Part shown: positions 48,798 through 61,171 of the stretch, one piece after another | Numbering within the stretch: the first letter of the stretch is position 1 | Layout of the letters: each line of letters begins with the position of its first letter | Assembly (NCBI GenBank): GCA_964020975.1 | Contig: OZ026628.1 | Location: forward strand, 54,288,971-54,352,970 | Direction: 5' to 3' | DNA from: Hermodice carunculata | Lineage: Eukaryota > Annelida > Polychaeta > Eunicida > Amphinomidae | DNA length: 64,000 nt | Notes under the pieces: model-generated | Told to the model about the DNA's origin: nothing | Seen by the model: only the letters and a program-made list of their open reading frames with translations | Databases searched by the model: none | Translations under genes and position numbers: made by a program

Positions 48798-49131
48798 TTA
48801 TTCACTTTGCAACCTTAAAGACTGCTAGCACTGGCGGCCACCTTGTTTTGACTCTTAAATTCTTCACTTGATAAAAAAGCCAAACATTAAATTTATGAGA
48901 CATCTGTACAAAAAAAGTGAAATCTTATGAGTCAAACAGCCATGTTACGGGTGGCAAGTTATATTGAGGAAAATTAGACTGTGATGTTATATGATGGCAC
49001 TTACATTCTGCGAAGTCCCATATTGCCCGAGACGGACCCAGTGGTCCATCTTGGACAAGTTAGGAATTTCTTCTGGCGCAAAAGACATGATACAGGTTGC
49101 TCCATTTATACATTACTTTAGCGTTTGTGAT

Positions 49132-50085
49132 TGTTACCCTTCGGCCTTATGAGGCCGACAGGTATTGCCGTACCCTGCGCCGTCCGTCCGTCCGTTGCCT
49201 TTTGTGGTTGACTGCCTGTCTCAAGTCACATTGGTATTGGAAGATGAATGTTGATGCTTTGGTAACTCTGGAATCTCTTTGCAGTCATTGTTGGGTTTGA
49301 TATTTATGAATATGGGTCATGTTTTTCTACATAAGTGTATCATAGTAGAGACATCTGTCCATCCCATGGTTTTACCACCATAACTTCAGAAATTTTTGAG
49401 ACCGGACTTTTCAAATTGCACATGATATTACACTCCTATATGGCGTACTTTGTGTGCAAGCATAGTTGACCATGACCTAATTCTCAAGGTAACACAGTGG
49501 TCAAGTGCTAAGCAACGTTACCGCTCTAACTATTGAAAGCCTGCATCTAGCAATCTAAATCTTACACACAAGAAGCTTCATAGAGTGATCTAGAAGCCTA
49601 TTGAAAATCGAGGTCATAGCTTTGTATTTGACCTACTTTTTGAGGTCATAAGTTAAGTGCACAATGGTGTAGTTATACTATATTTGACATACTTTTTGAG
49701 GTCAAAGTGCACAATGGTGGTATTAATATAAGTAAGGAAGTATTTAAGTCTGTGACATAAAATTTTATACACACATGTATCATAACCAAAAAATGTGTCA
49801 TGAATCAAAAGTAGGTCACTAGGTCAAGTATCTGGGTCACAGTGACCTATTCATTGAAATTTTGTTTCCCACTATAACTTCAGAAGCTTTTGAGACAGGA
49901 CTTTCAAATTGCATATGATAGCACACCACTATAAGGCATGCTTTGTATGTAAGCATAATTGACCTGGACCTAATTTTCAAGGTCACAAACAGGTCACCAA
50001 CTGATACTATGGGACACTATTCCTATTCACTTACAGCAAAAGAGATTGAAGGCGGCCGAAGGTTACTGCGTTCTTTGAACGGTAT
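49132..50085 (+). repeat. Hairpin-ended repeat family D
   Basis: GTTACCCTTCGGCC at the left and GGCCGAAGGTTAC near 50052-50066 are inverted copies. The left end adds a CGGCCTTATGAGGCCG hairpin and GTCCGTCCGTCCGTT. Inside, a family C module occurs (49225-49345). Two modules also share GCACATGATA/GCATATGATA, TCAAGGT and CTAGGTCAAGTATCTGGGTC. Non-coding. Confidence 0.65.
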
Positions 50086-50679
50086 TTTTTTTCAGTTATA
50101 TACTTTCTATTATGGGACTTCGGGCTGAAATAAAACCTGCTTCTCCTAGCTGTACACCAAGAGGATTGTAGCAGCTCCATACATGATGACCTCACAACTC
50201 CGTACTTCTTGAGATGTAGGTCACCGTCTGGCACTGGCTAACTTTTGTGAACAAAAGTGAATTGACATGTTTTTTTCTAGAATGAGAAGATTCTTTTTCC
50301 TCCCTCCCCCTTCCCTTTCATGCCAGTATGCCTTGTTCATATATATTACTGTGCATCAAAATTGGTGCTTTAATGTCTCCATTGTCTAGTGACATTATGC
50401 ATCTATGTTTTATTGGTTCAAGTTAAAATGCATGTTTCATATTAGGTAAAGCATGACATTTTGGGGCCTTTATTTTATTCAGGCCTGCGTGAATTATAAT
50501 GGCTTGGAGCTTGGACATTTTCTCAAAAGGTTGCACTGATACGAAAATAAATCTTGCAGGTCATCATGTTATAATATTCTCTTTGTGCAGATACATGTAG
50601 AGGTTACATCTTTCAACCCTCAGACCAACTGAATAAGGTGCTAGCTTTCACATTTTGCCATAGACCAATCTCAAGCACA

Positions 50680-51839
50680 CAGTGGTCTTCTCTTTTGAGA
50701 GACCACTCCAAGATGAGAGACCTGCAGTTTTGAAAGACCTCCTTTTTCGAGATGACTTGCCTAAGTTAGTATTTTTCATGTTATTCATTCCTGCTGTTGG
50801 TTTAAACATATTTTATTGCAAAAAAAAAAAAAAAAAAAGCAATTGGCCAACAGGCTCACTAGCTTATATGAAGGCCTCTTGTACATATAAAACGAGACAA
50901 CATAGAGATTTTGAACACCATTTCACCAGAGAAGGACTTACAGGACAACAATGTAGGGGATACGGAAGAAAGATGGTACAATGTGTGAGCATAACAGTGT
51001 ATACAATTATCATTTTTGTATGTTTACAAGCTACCAAATACAAAGTTAGATTTTAAATCTTCCGCTAAGCTTTATGTAATTATGAATTGCTCCAAAAATT
51101 TCTTCGTTTTGATTTTTAGTAATTCCTTTCTTTTCAATGCCAAAGAGCACAGATTTCAAGTTCCAGTTACCAAAGGGTACTATTTTGGTTTGCAGCTCAT
51201 TCCTCAAAGGAAGATAATATTTACATTCAAAAAAGAAGTGATTAACACTTTCGGTGTGTGCTCCACATGAACAAGATAGCGACTCCACAACTCCAATTTT
51301 GTATAGATCATCATTCAGCTGGCTACAGCCCATGCGCATTCTCGTGTGAATGATGGCAACTTTCCTATCTCCAAAATAATATAATTCATTACGTTTAGGT
51401 TTGGATCGATTTAGCTCCCGTTTAAACTCATCTAAATTATCAAGACTCCTGACTGATCGAGACAGAGAATTCCACTCAGGAATAGTCGATTGAAAGAAAG
51501 AGTTGTAAAGTGTGCTCTTCTTTGCATCAACTGTTCGTATCTGTTTGGTCCAGCTGAAACTGTTCCTGGTAATAGTTTACAGAGATATGCTGGAGCTATC
51601 CCATGGACAATTTTGAACATGAGTACTAACTTGTATTTACTTCTGCGCTCCCCTAACTTTTTCCCACCCTGTTTCGATATAAATTTTTTCAAGACTTCTG
51701 TGGGCAAAAGCCCCAGTAATGACTCGTGCTGCATCCAGCTCAATGGTTTCGAGACGATTCCTGCTGTTAATGACCACTGTTTTGAGAGATAACAATTTGG
51801 TCATGCCTAGGGGTGGTCTTTCAAGACAGGTTTCACTGT
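50680..51839. mobile_element. MITE, family E, split by a LINE
   Basis: CAGTGGTCTTCTCTTTTGAG starts it and GTGGTCTTTCAAGACAGG then TTTCACTG ends it. Without the LINE and one target copy it would be about 190 bp, as in other E copies. Confidence 0.75.
50799..51756 (-). mobile_element. 5'-truncated LINE with 12-bp target duplication
   Basis: Flanked on both sides by ATTCCTGCTGTT (50787-50798 and 51757-51768). On the minus strand it starts at RLETIELDAARVITGA and continues with LVLMFKIVHGIAPAYL. After a break it reads MRMGCSQLNDDLYKIGVVE with CSCG and HFFFEC. These are the C-terminal blocks of LINE ORF2 past the reverse transcriptase. The 3' end shows AATAAAATATGTTTAAACC and an A/T run. RT and endonuclease are missing, and at least one frame break lies between 51339 and 51432. 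Confidence 0.85.
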
Positions 51840-51858
51840 GTAGCAAACACTGAACAAT

Positions 51859-52036
51859 GGTCCCTGCTGTGAGAGGCCACTCCAATGAGAGACCACTTCC
51901 CATGGAAGACTTCCTTTTGAATATACTGTGCTTAGTACTTTTCATGTTTTACCTGGTGCCAGAGATCACCTTAAGACCACAATTTGGTCATTCGCAGTGT
52001 TGGCCTTTCAAGCCAGGTTTCGATCATTGTATGGGT
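51859..52036. mobile_element. MITE, family E
   Basis: CAATGGTCCCTGCTGTGAGA then GGCCACTCC at the left, and TTTCAAGCCAGGTTTCGATC at the right. It lies 20 bp from the previous E copy. Ends are more decayed than in the 48-kb copy. Confidence 0.65.
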
Positions 52037-52662
52037 GCTACAAATAGTTGGGACTTGAAGGGAAAAAGTTTGAACAAGCAGGAGTAATAGGAGATATGCA
52101 TATTAATTTCCCGCTACAACTGCATACCTGATTTCCTGGTGTTGCTTGGCAGGATATGGCGAGGTGCGGGTAGGTACCTGTGCGGACAAGTGAGATATCA
52201 CTAATATTTTGGGAAAAAAAAGAATACTTATCAAAGGCGGATGGAACATTTTCTGTATATATGGCTTGGGAAATACTAGATGAATACCAGTTTTGGCATT
52301 TGTGAACGTATATTTCTCAAAAAACGCTAATTTTGTGAGAAATGAACATATGGACCTGTTGTTGACAGTGATGTGACCTGCACGTCCCCGGTGATGGCCA
52401 TACGTCAAACCCGTGCTTTGTGGCGGGAAATTACTATGCACACGGCGTATTGCATGAAGTCAGTTCAGTCTGTAGACATATCTATAATATTGATACATGC
52501 AGACAATGATACAGGCCACCATGGGTGCAGGTGCATCCAATCTGTTTTCATGAATGTATAAAGGAGTAAGAGGAAGAAGAGGAAATTCATGTTTACATTT
52601 TTATTTTTGTTCTTCCTTTTTGAGGGGTTTAGTTTTTTTTTTGGAAGGGGGGGGGAGTATTT

Positions 52663-52800
52663 TTTCACCTCAGCCAACTTGTCAATCAACTGAGGTTCTT
52701 TGTCTTGCATTGATATCCATCAATCAACAATTAACATATTTGACTTCTCAAAATATCAGACCAGATCAACATTAAAATTAGCCCTAGGATATATATTTTT
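52663..52800 (+). repeat. Family A 5'-end remnant
   Basis: CACCTCAGCCAACTTGTCAA and TCAACTGAGGTT form a mutated version of the family A hairpin. ACAATTAACATATTTGACTT follows. The GTCCGTCC run has decayed. Confidence 0.6.
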
Positions 52801-53131
52801 CACAATGAATATCCAATTAGACATACAGTAAACAAAATCTTACTTGGCTGTAGAGTTAATTACAATTTTTCTCTCACCTGGGATCGTTATTGGTGGGGAA
52901 AATTGCTCAGACCTGTGGTCACTTACGATTTTCCCCACCAACAACAATCTTTCCAGACAGAAAAATAGCAACTCACTGATTCTGTAGATCCATTACACGA
53001 TACATGTAACTCTTCTTCTGATGGGACACAAAAATATCTGCAACACTGTACTAACTGTTTCCCAATGGGACACAAATATATTGGTGACACCTTGACTCTT
53101 TCCCAGTGGGACAAAAATTCATGCATGAGAT

Positions 53132-53337
53132 CAGGGTTTCTGCCAGAGTGAAATTTTAGGGTACTCAGATTTTCATATTCTCAAGTAAATATTCTAATAA
53201 TGAATCCTTTATGGGGTGTTATAGGGTAAAATATGCTAAAATTGTTCCCTTCTGCTAAAATCTTAAGGTAAGCAAAAGTACCCTTGAGATTTTTTAGGGT
53301 ATGCTATTTTACACTTTTTTACCCTCTGGCAGAAACC
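53132..53337. mobile_element. MITE, family G, copy 2
   Basis: CAGGGTTTCTGCCAGAG to CTCTGGCAGAAACC, with the last bases lost. The interior matches 47781-47987, including AAGTACCCTTGAGATTTTTT. Confidence 0.8.
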
Positions 53338-53344
53338 GTAGTGA

Positions 53345-54290
53345 TCATTATGTCTCCCTGTGCAACGGGGGAACATATTGTTTTTGCGCCCATTTCTTCC
53401 GGTTCATCCTCTTCTTCTTCTTGTTCTTCTGCAACACATTGTTGTGTGCGTTGCAGACACGATAACTCGAGAAAGATTTGACTTGGGAAGTAGAAATTTT
53501 TTGTGTAGATGTTCCTATATAAAACCTTGCTTGGGATTGCAGATGGGTGACCTTGATCTATATTTCAAGGTCACATGGGCATGTTGTGTAAAATTGACGC
53601 GGACGCAATAACTCAGCAAGGATTTGACTTAAGAGGTTGAAATTTTGCATGATTATGTACCAAATTATGAACTAGGTTGGGATTGTAGATGGGTGACCTT
53701 GACCTATTTTCAAGGTCACATGGCTACTTTTAAAAATCATTGCAGGTGCACTGTAGAAAGATTTGACTTAAAGAGGTTGATATTTTGTGTGATTATGTTT
53801 CTATGTAAGATTTTTGTAAGACTTTGCTTGTAATTGTAGATGTATGACCTTGACGTATTTTTGAAGGTCACGTGGGCATGTCATGTAAAATTGACGCGGA
53901 CACAATAGCTCTGCAAGGATTTGACTTAAGAGGTTGAAATTTGACATGATTATGTACCATAATATGAACTAGGTTGGGATTGTAGATGGGTGACCTTGAC
54001 CTATTTTCAAGGTCACGTGGCCACTTTTTAAAAATCATTGCAGATGCACTCGCGAAAGATTTGACTGAAAGAGGTTGACATTTTGTGTGATTATGTTTCT
54101 ATGTAGACTTTTTTTTGTGTCTGAGAGGGTTGAACAACACATGGGCCTATGAGAATTACAGAGGTTCCTATTATGTAGACTTTTATAAGACCTTGCTTGT
54201 AACTGCAGATGTATGACCTTGACCTATTTTTCAAGGTCACATGGGCATTTCGTCAAAAATCAGCCTTTTGAAATGTCAATTAAATGTGTA
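53345..54290 (+). repeat. Repeat family I: five ~150-bp modules with AGGTCA pairs
   Basis: Opens with a weak hairpin (GTCTCCCTGTGCAACGGGGG) and TTGTTTTTGCGCCC. About five modules follow with AAGATTTGACTT or AGGATTTGACTT, TGATTATGT and GTAGATGGGTGACCTTG, then TTTCAAGGTCACATGG. Each module so carries TGACCTTGA and TCAAGGTCA facing each other across a short AT spacer. Confidence 0.8.
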
Positions 54291-55753
54291 CCTTCACCTT
54301 TAATCTGTAGATCATTGGAATCGGTATGCCTATTATTGAAAATAAGGGTGACAATAGCAAGGGTGCAGGGGGAGACATTTGATTTTCTGTTGGAAAATCA
54401 GCCTGTTCTAGTTTCACATTGTTGTTGTGGACCAATCATTTTAGCTGAAGCTACTTCAATGACATCTGGCCTACATGTTGGCATTTGAATGGAAGACCTT
54501 TGCACGAGAAATTTGAATCTGGAAAGTTGTGTCTGCAGAGTTTTTTGCCCACAGCACATAAAGGGAGCGACTGTACCATAACCATAAACCTAGATTGATT
54601 ATATGACCACATGTGTTGGTATTTATATGTATGTATGCATGTACATTTATGTATTGTGAAACCTGGACTGAAAGACCAATTCTAGGATGACCAACTTAGG
54701 GTTCTTAAGATATGCTTTCTCTCAGACTTAGGAGATATAAATAATGTCAAAACTGCCAAGTGAACATTGTAAAGGTGCTGAAAATCTGGTCTCAGAAGAC
54801 TAGTGCCACTGACTACCTCTATTATGTGCAGTTGCTACATGAATTTTGGATGTTTACAGACATTATCAGAATTGAATGATAATCAATATCAGTAAATGTA
54901 TATATAAGGTAAAGAAACACAGTGACCTGTACATGTACAGTATTTTAACATGGGAATGTCAACATGCAAGCCCAGACATAAATACTTAATTACTAAACTT
55001 TGTGATACTGTGGAATCTGTATTTTATGAATGTGGTCTGAGGACATCCACCATGGGGATCAATACGCAGGGTTTAAAACAAGCACCTGCCACTGGGCTCG
55101 CGCTAGCCATTCGCCAATTCGCCACTGGTGAAAGAAAGTTCGAATAAGTTCACCAATTTGGCGAAGATAAAATTTTCCAGGACAGGTTTTGTTCTCGGAT
55201 ATTCTGGTCAAAAAACAGAGGTGCATTATCGAAATAACGGAAAGAAAACTTTATTCAACTTCAAAGTGGACTTCAGAGAATAAGAAAATACATTCAAAGA
55301 CATATAATATTACGTCCTTGCTTTGCTCAGGCATAAATGAATCGATGTACTTCTCTGTGAATCTCAAAATGGCTTTTTGACTCGGCACGCGTAAACAAGC
55401 TGTCCAAAATACATACTTGATCAAGGTCATATCATGACTTCCAGCTCCCAGTTTAGGTCTTCATATTATAGGATTCCTTGTCAAAACATTGTATCTATCC
55501 ACTAATGACCACAGACAGAGTTGCCATGATTCATAAATGCCTTGTAGTGAAGAAATTCATTGAAATAAACAAGTGAAAAATTCGCGGGTGCCATGCTCTT
55601 TTTGATTGACCTTGACATTGGGACATGTGTAGTAGTCTTGCCATCTATTGACGAAAATGAAAAACGCTTGTGTTCCTTCAGATATGGGCAGCAAATTTGG
55701 TACATGTATTTCTATATTTTACAGATTTTTAATTAACAAGCATTTGTTTGTTT

Positions 55754-55785
<32 letters not shown>

Positions 55786-57234
55786 CAAGTTTGATACTTT
55801 AAGTTTATTTCTGTTAACATTGACTTAAAGGAAGTAATAATATTGATTCAAGCAGCCAAGATAAAACTGTATAATATCGGCAGATTCTCAATAGATATTA
55901 GGCCTACCCATTGACAGGCCTGTTTAATGGTTTAGTACACCTACACAGTATTTTGTCTGTTGTCAAGGTGAACATAATGCAATATACACATATTTTCTTA
56001 CTTTTTTATATCTAATGTTTTAACTTTGTTCATACTTTAATAACTCTTTACTACAAGCATCATTTACCACTGTCAACTCCAGTTATTTAAAAAAAAGAAA
56101 GAAAAAGGGAAAGAAAAAGAAAAGAAAAAACTATTCTGGAATGAGCTATGCTTCTTCCAAAAGAAAATTATTAAAAGTTATCTTGAAAATTGATGTTTCC
56201 TTTTAATATTTTATCTCTAAATTCAGCTATGATAAATATACCAGCAGTGATTTAAATATATTTCTGTTGATTTAATCACGATGATAATCAAAGTATCATA
56301 ACCATTATCTGAACAAATTTTCATAAAATTGGCTCAAAAAGTACAATTTTTTCAAAACTAGGATTATAAATTAAAATCATAATATAATTAAATTCTGACA
56401 TGTCTTGGTCACTAACCTTATCATATGTCCAAGTTTCATAACTTAACAATTTATTTTAGAAAAAAAAAATAAAAAAGAAAAGAAAATTTACTTATTTTAA
56501 TAACAATGTAAGTATGTATGGTTGTGTGTTTGACAAAATATTTTTAAGGTCTTTTAGGAGGGCGGGCTGGGGGGGGGCTGCGTTTTGACTTTATATGTGT
56601 CAGATTTATTGGACTAAAATTTGGCTAAAGAAGATTCCATTTGGCTAAAAGAGATTTGTAGTTTTAGCCAAATTGGCTAAGGGGCAAAAATTCCTAGCAC
56701 TAGCCCAGCTGCCATGATCCAATTAAATTTTGTATGCAAAATAACTTAGTTAACTTGGAATTAGTCATTCTGGCTTTCTTGTGTTTTAGGTCTGATATGT
56801 ATCTGAGTGTTTTTGTTTTGCAAACATGATATCAGGGTTGTCCCCAGAAAAAGATGAAAGCCTTTGAATACTTCTTTCACTTTTCAATATTGATTACGTT
56901 ATTCCATATTTATTCATAAAAGGTATCATTTCCAACCAGTGTCAAAAGTCCCATATTTTAAAACACTTACCAATGAAAATAAACAAAATATTCATGGAAA
57001 ATATTACTACTATACATATAGTGCCATCTAGTGGCACACTATTTTACTACAGGACATGTGGCTGGAAACCAAGCACAGATAATAACTGATGAGCTCAAAA
57101 GAAAAACAATTGGATTTTAACCTGAATCATGTGCATTTCCTTTCAAGGAAGCACACTGTCAAGATTACCATACAACTAGTGTCTAAATTATTTCAAACTA
57201 TGCTGAACTGCTAGAACTGATCTTCACTTCGGTA

Positions 57235-58272
57235 GGTAAAAATACACCAATTATCAAGGGTGGGTCTCTACCAATTTTGTTCAAATGGTCGCATTCTAGT
57301 GATTTTTGGTATTTTTAATTAACTTTTTGTTCTTTTCTGCGGCAAATCTTAAAATTTCTTCTCTGAAACCGCTCTCCCAATTGCTTTGATATGACACAGG
57401 AACACTCCAAGGGACCCAGCTAGTTCTTAATGTATTCAACAGGTGACACTGCAATTTTTTTTTCTAATTTTTTAAAGATTTTTTATGTGTTATTGCCATT
57501 TGGACTTCCCCAGAACCATCACTCAGATTAAGCTGAAATTTTGTGGATATGTTCTTTATGGAAGGGTTAACCCAAATACTTTACTACGAGCCAATCCTGT
57601 GAATTCCTGATTTTTCACGATTTTTTTTAATTCAGGTGGTTACCGGTAAATGCACCTTTCCTATTTATTACTATTATATGTAAGTCAATGGGCAGTCTAA
57701 TGCTAATTCACAGTTTTGACTTCTCGGGAACCATCAGTCAGATTGACTTTAAACTTGGTGACAAGATACATTCAGTGGGTGTATAGCAGTTTTGTTCAAA
57801 TGGACAGATTCCATTGATTTTTTGGATTTTTAAAGAATTTGTTAGTTCTTTTTTGAGGGCAAATCTAATAAAGTTGCAAGGGTATATGTACGTCAGCTGA
57901 GCACAGGACTGTTGCTGTCCGCTTGTTTTATATTTTCTGTGACTTTTTGTGTGTTTCCCATTTTTGACTTCTTTTACAAAACCATTACTCTGATTGTTTT
58001 GAAACTTGCCGAAAATATAGCTTATGGATTAAACAGAAGTGTTCAACAGGTTGCAAATATTATGTATCCCCGATTTGTAACAAAATTTTTATTTTGGGTA
58101 CCTTTCAGTTAATGCATGCATTCTGGTTGATTACAGTGCAAATCAATGGTCATTGAAATGGAATGTACATTTTTCACTTCTCTCCAAAATCCTCATCCCC
58201 TAGAGTAGAGTGGGCCATATTATGAGTTGAATGTCAATGACAGCTGAGGATGGCTCACACATCCCTTCTGTT
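57235..58272 (+). repeat. Decayed family A material with two 3' ends
   Basis: GGGTGGGTCTCTACCAATTT, GGTGACACTGCAATTTTTT and other family A module words occur. One end hairpin appears at 57896-57926 (CAGCTGAGCACAGGACTG, CAGTCC-like, CTTGTT). A second appears near 58238-58272 (CAGCTGAGG, CACACATCCC, TTCTGTT). At least two overlapping or nested old copies are present. Confidence 0.6.
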
Positions 58273-58610
58273 TTATGGATTGCACAAGTATTTTCTCTAT
58301 TTTGCAAGCCAAATAAAAGAGATGTTCATTGTGTATGTGATTATTGTTGACGCTGAAGTATCTACTTTAAAGACTGGCCTAGTTATTCTACCATTTTGTG
58401 AGCTGCTTGCACCCAAAAATCAATAAGTCTACATCAGGTGCCTTCCCGTCATGAATGCAAGGGGCACACTGATGTGCAACTTAACGCTTTCACTGCCAAG
58501 TTTCCGACTCAGTCAACAGTTTGCTTTCCCATTTGCCGCCGAAGCATTCCAAAAGAAGCTGTTTACCTGGACCATTAGATTCTATGGGACCAAAGGCTGG
58601 GACTTGAATG

Positions 58611-58616
<6 letters not shown>

Positions 58617-58641
<25 letters not shown>
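58617..58641. repeat. Poly-T tract
   Basis: About 25 T in a row. Confidence 0.9.
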
Positions 58642-58646
<5 letters not shown>

Positions 58647-58963
58647 GAATAATTATTTAGTACAAATTTTATAATTCAAAAAGGTTCATCTTAAGTACTT
58701 GGACTTTACTCGCAGTTGACGGCAAAAGAGATAGTCATGAACACTGAACATATAATTGTGGAAAAACAATGTTTTGTTAGGGGTATCAGGTTTGTCAGAC
58801 TTTTACCATGCCCATGTTGACTGTAAATATTTATCAGGAGGGTCCAACTTTGTGTATATTTACATAAATGTACATGATGCAGGCTTAGCTGTATCAGGCT
58901 CCTATATTATGAGGATTCCACAGACAATTCCAGGCCCATGTTCCCTGTTCTGAAGAAACTGTA

Positions 58964-60463
58964 TCGGGCACGACAATTCATGTGTCTGATTGCCCAGGAC
59001 AAGTCAGATTTAATCTCGGGAAAGTTAAAATTAGTAGGTACTTGCCCGGTCGGGCAACCAACTTTTTTTTGCTGAGAAATCTATTCCTCAAGTTTTTGTG
59101 ACACAATTACAAGTCGCAGTTGTTTGCAAGGCTGCATTCCAGGTTTGAACAATTATGTGGTCAGGAGCTGTGTTCATCAAAACTTTATTTCTGTCAACAC
59201 AAGCAGATATTTTCACTGTCCATGTAGCATACATACAATTAATATATCAAAGGTACCAGCAGTTATTGGCTTGCTGAGCGGGGTCACACTACTCACTGTC
59301 AGTGTGATATGCCCCAGCAATGTCAAAGCAGCGTCAAAAAATATTAAAATTTGCGTGGCAAATTCATCTGCAAATTAACATCAAATGCCATTTATCGGTG
59401 GGTTCTAACAGTGCTGGGGAAAAAAAAGATCATGTATAGGTGCCGTGAAATGACTTACCGGGCACACAACTGCCAGTCACATGCAAGTGACAGCATGGAG
59501 TGGATCTGCGTTGAACTGACCCAGTCTCACAGACTGATTTGGGACACATTCGGCAGTTCCCTCTATCCCCTACCTTTGCATATTTGCCTGTGACTCCAAA
59601 TAATTGTTGGAATGAACACTGGAATCTTTATTTTCACATGCTACAATATAAACAAAGCTTCCTGTTTGTGTGTTCCCTCTGCAAATTACGACACATTCAC
59701 ACATGTTCACTGGTTGGGAGCCATGATGAAATCACTGTAACAGGAGGCGTGATTAGCTCATTTTTGCATGTGACTCAATTGCCCAATCGGGTGATGTGTT
59801 GTGCGTCAGACCACATGGCCAAAGCAGCTGTTTGTATACAGTTGCAGGAAAGATGGTGATGGTGCACACACTCCATTTCTGACTTGAAATATTAAAATTT
59901 TCTTTTGAATTTAAATTAAGAATGCCATTTATTGCGAGGGTCTTGCCAATGCTGCTTACGCAAATTTACTATGGTGTTCTGATAGCATTCATGGTAGGTA
60001 CGCAAACGATATGCATTCAATCACGGCATCCGAGGCAGCAAAAAAGAGGACTCTGAAACCAATGCAACTATTTAATCTTGATTTAAGTTTACCAGGGATA
60101 CGGACTCATATAGTCCCAGAAATTACACTGTATTTTTCATCATTAGTCACCCCATGCAAATAGCTTACTTTTCAATTTGTATTTTTAATATTTTGCTAGT
60201 TTCACTATTATAACAGTTGTAGCTAGAATCGTGGTAAAATTTGAAATATTTTTTGCGAGTTTGCAAGCGACAATAAGTGGCAAATACATTTTTGGGTAAA
60301 TGGTTTAGCTAGGCCTTTATATAGGCCTTAGCATTGATGGAAATAAAATGTTTATAGAAGTTATATCAGAACAAGTGGATTTTGCATATGGGCAAGTGGA
60401 TTTTGAAATCTACTTGCCCTGCAGACAAGTGGTTTTTCAAAAAATTGTCGAGCCCTGTATGTA
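58964..60463 (-). mobile_element. Dispersed repeat H, copy 2, with inverted ends
   Basis: TCGGGCACGACAATTCATG at the left and AAAATTGTCGAGCCCTG at the right are inverted relatives (CAGGGCTCGACAATT form). The right half aligns in reverse with 38064-39000. ACTTGCCC and ACAAGTGG words recur near both ends. Ends are hAT-like; no transposase was recognised. Confidence 0.6.
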
Positions 60464-60672
60464 ATGCAAAGTGGAGCTATAGTGCCACATCTTTCATGTA
60501 TTTCTGAACCAAAACAAAAAAACATGGCCCCTCAACTCTACTGCTGAATCCCAACATCTGGAAGTATAGATTTCCAAACCAGATGAACTATTAAAACTAG
60601 TGAAACATTTGCGCAGTAGCACACTTAGATAACAATTGCTCTCTTTGTCATGGACAGTGAGTAAACACCTGT

Positions 60673-60675
<3 letters not shown>

Positions 60676-60702
<27 letters not shown>
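60676..60702. repeat. (TA)n microsatellite
   Basis: About 13 TA units. Confidence 0.9.
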
Positions 60703-60706
<4 letters not shown>

Positions 60707-61171
60707 TGTGTCAGCTTTGTAAAGAAAAGAGGTTTTTTTTCTCTCTCTCTCTTTTTTTGGTTTGATTGCTCAGAATGATCCAGTGGTAATGTCACTGATG
60801 ACAAAATTTCATTAAAAAAAATGAAACAAGGAATATGTGAAGTAGCTCAAACTAACTGCTGGATAAATTTCTTGTTTTCTTTGCACACCTTATACTTATT
60901 CCCATCCTGCATGTGCACATAAATTACATGTATGTAATTATTTCACTGCATCATAGCTTTTAGCAATAACGAAACCCCAAAACTGCAAAGTTCAGAATGT
61001 TAAGTCATGGATACACGATACCAATTATCACCTTCTCTTGAAAGACCAGCTAAATGAGAGACAGTGGCACCTGGCTTAAAAGATTGGTTTTTCAGATGCT
61101 TTGCATTGTGCTTTTCATGCCATTTATAGCTTCAATGAAAGACCACCTGTTTTTAAAGGTCGTGGTTTGCT

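Noticed and set aside
51046-51945. Host gene with a zinc-knuckle-like CSCG...HFFFEC segment
   Set aside because: It is the C-terminal part of a LINE with a 12-bp target duplication around it.
53345-54290. CRISPR-like array
   Set aside because: Modules are about 150 bp, diverged and without short identical repeats or spacers; the context is an animal intron.
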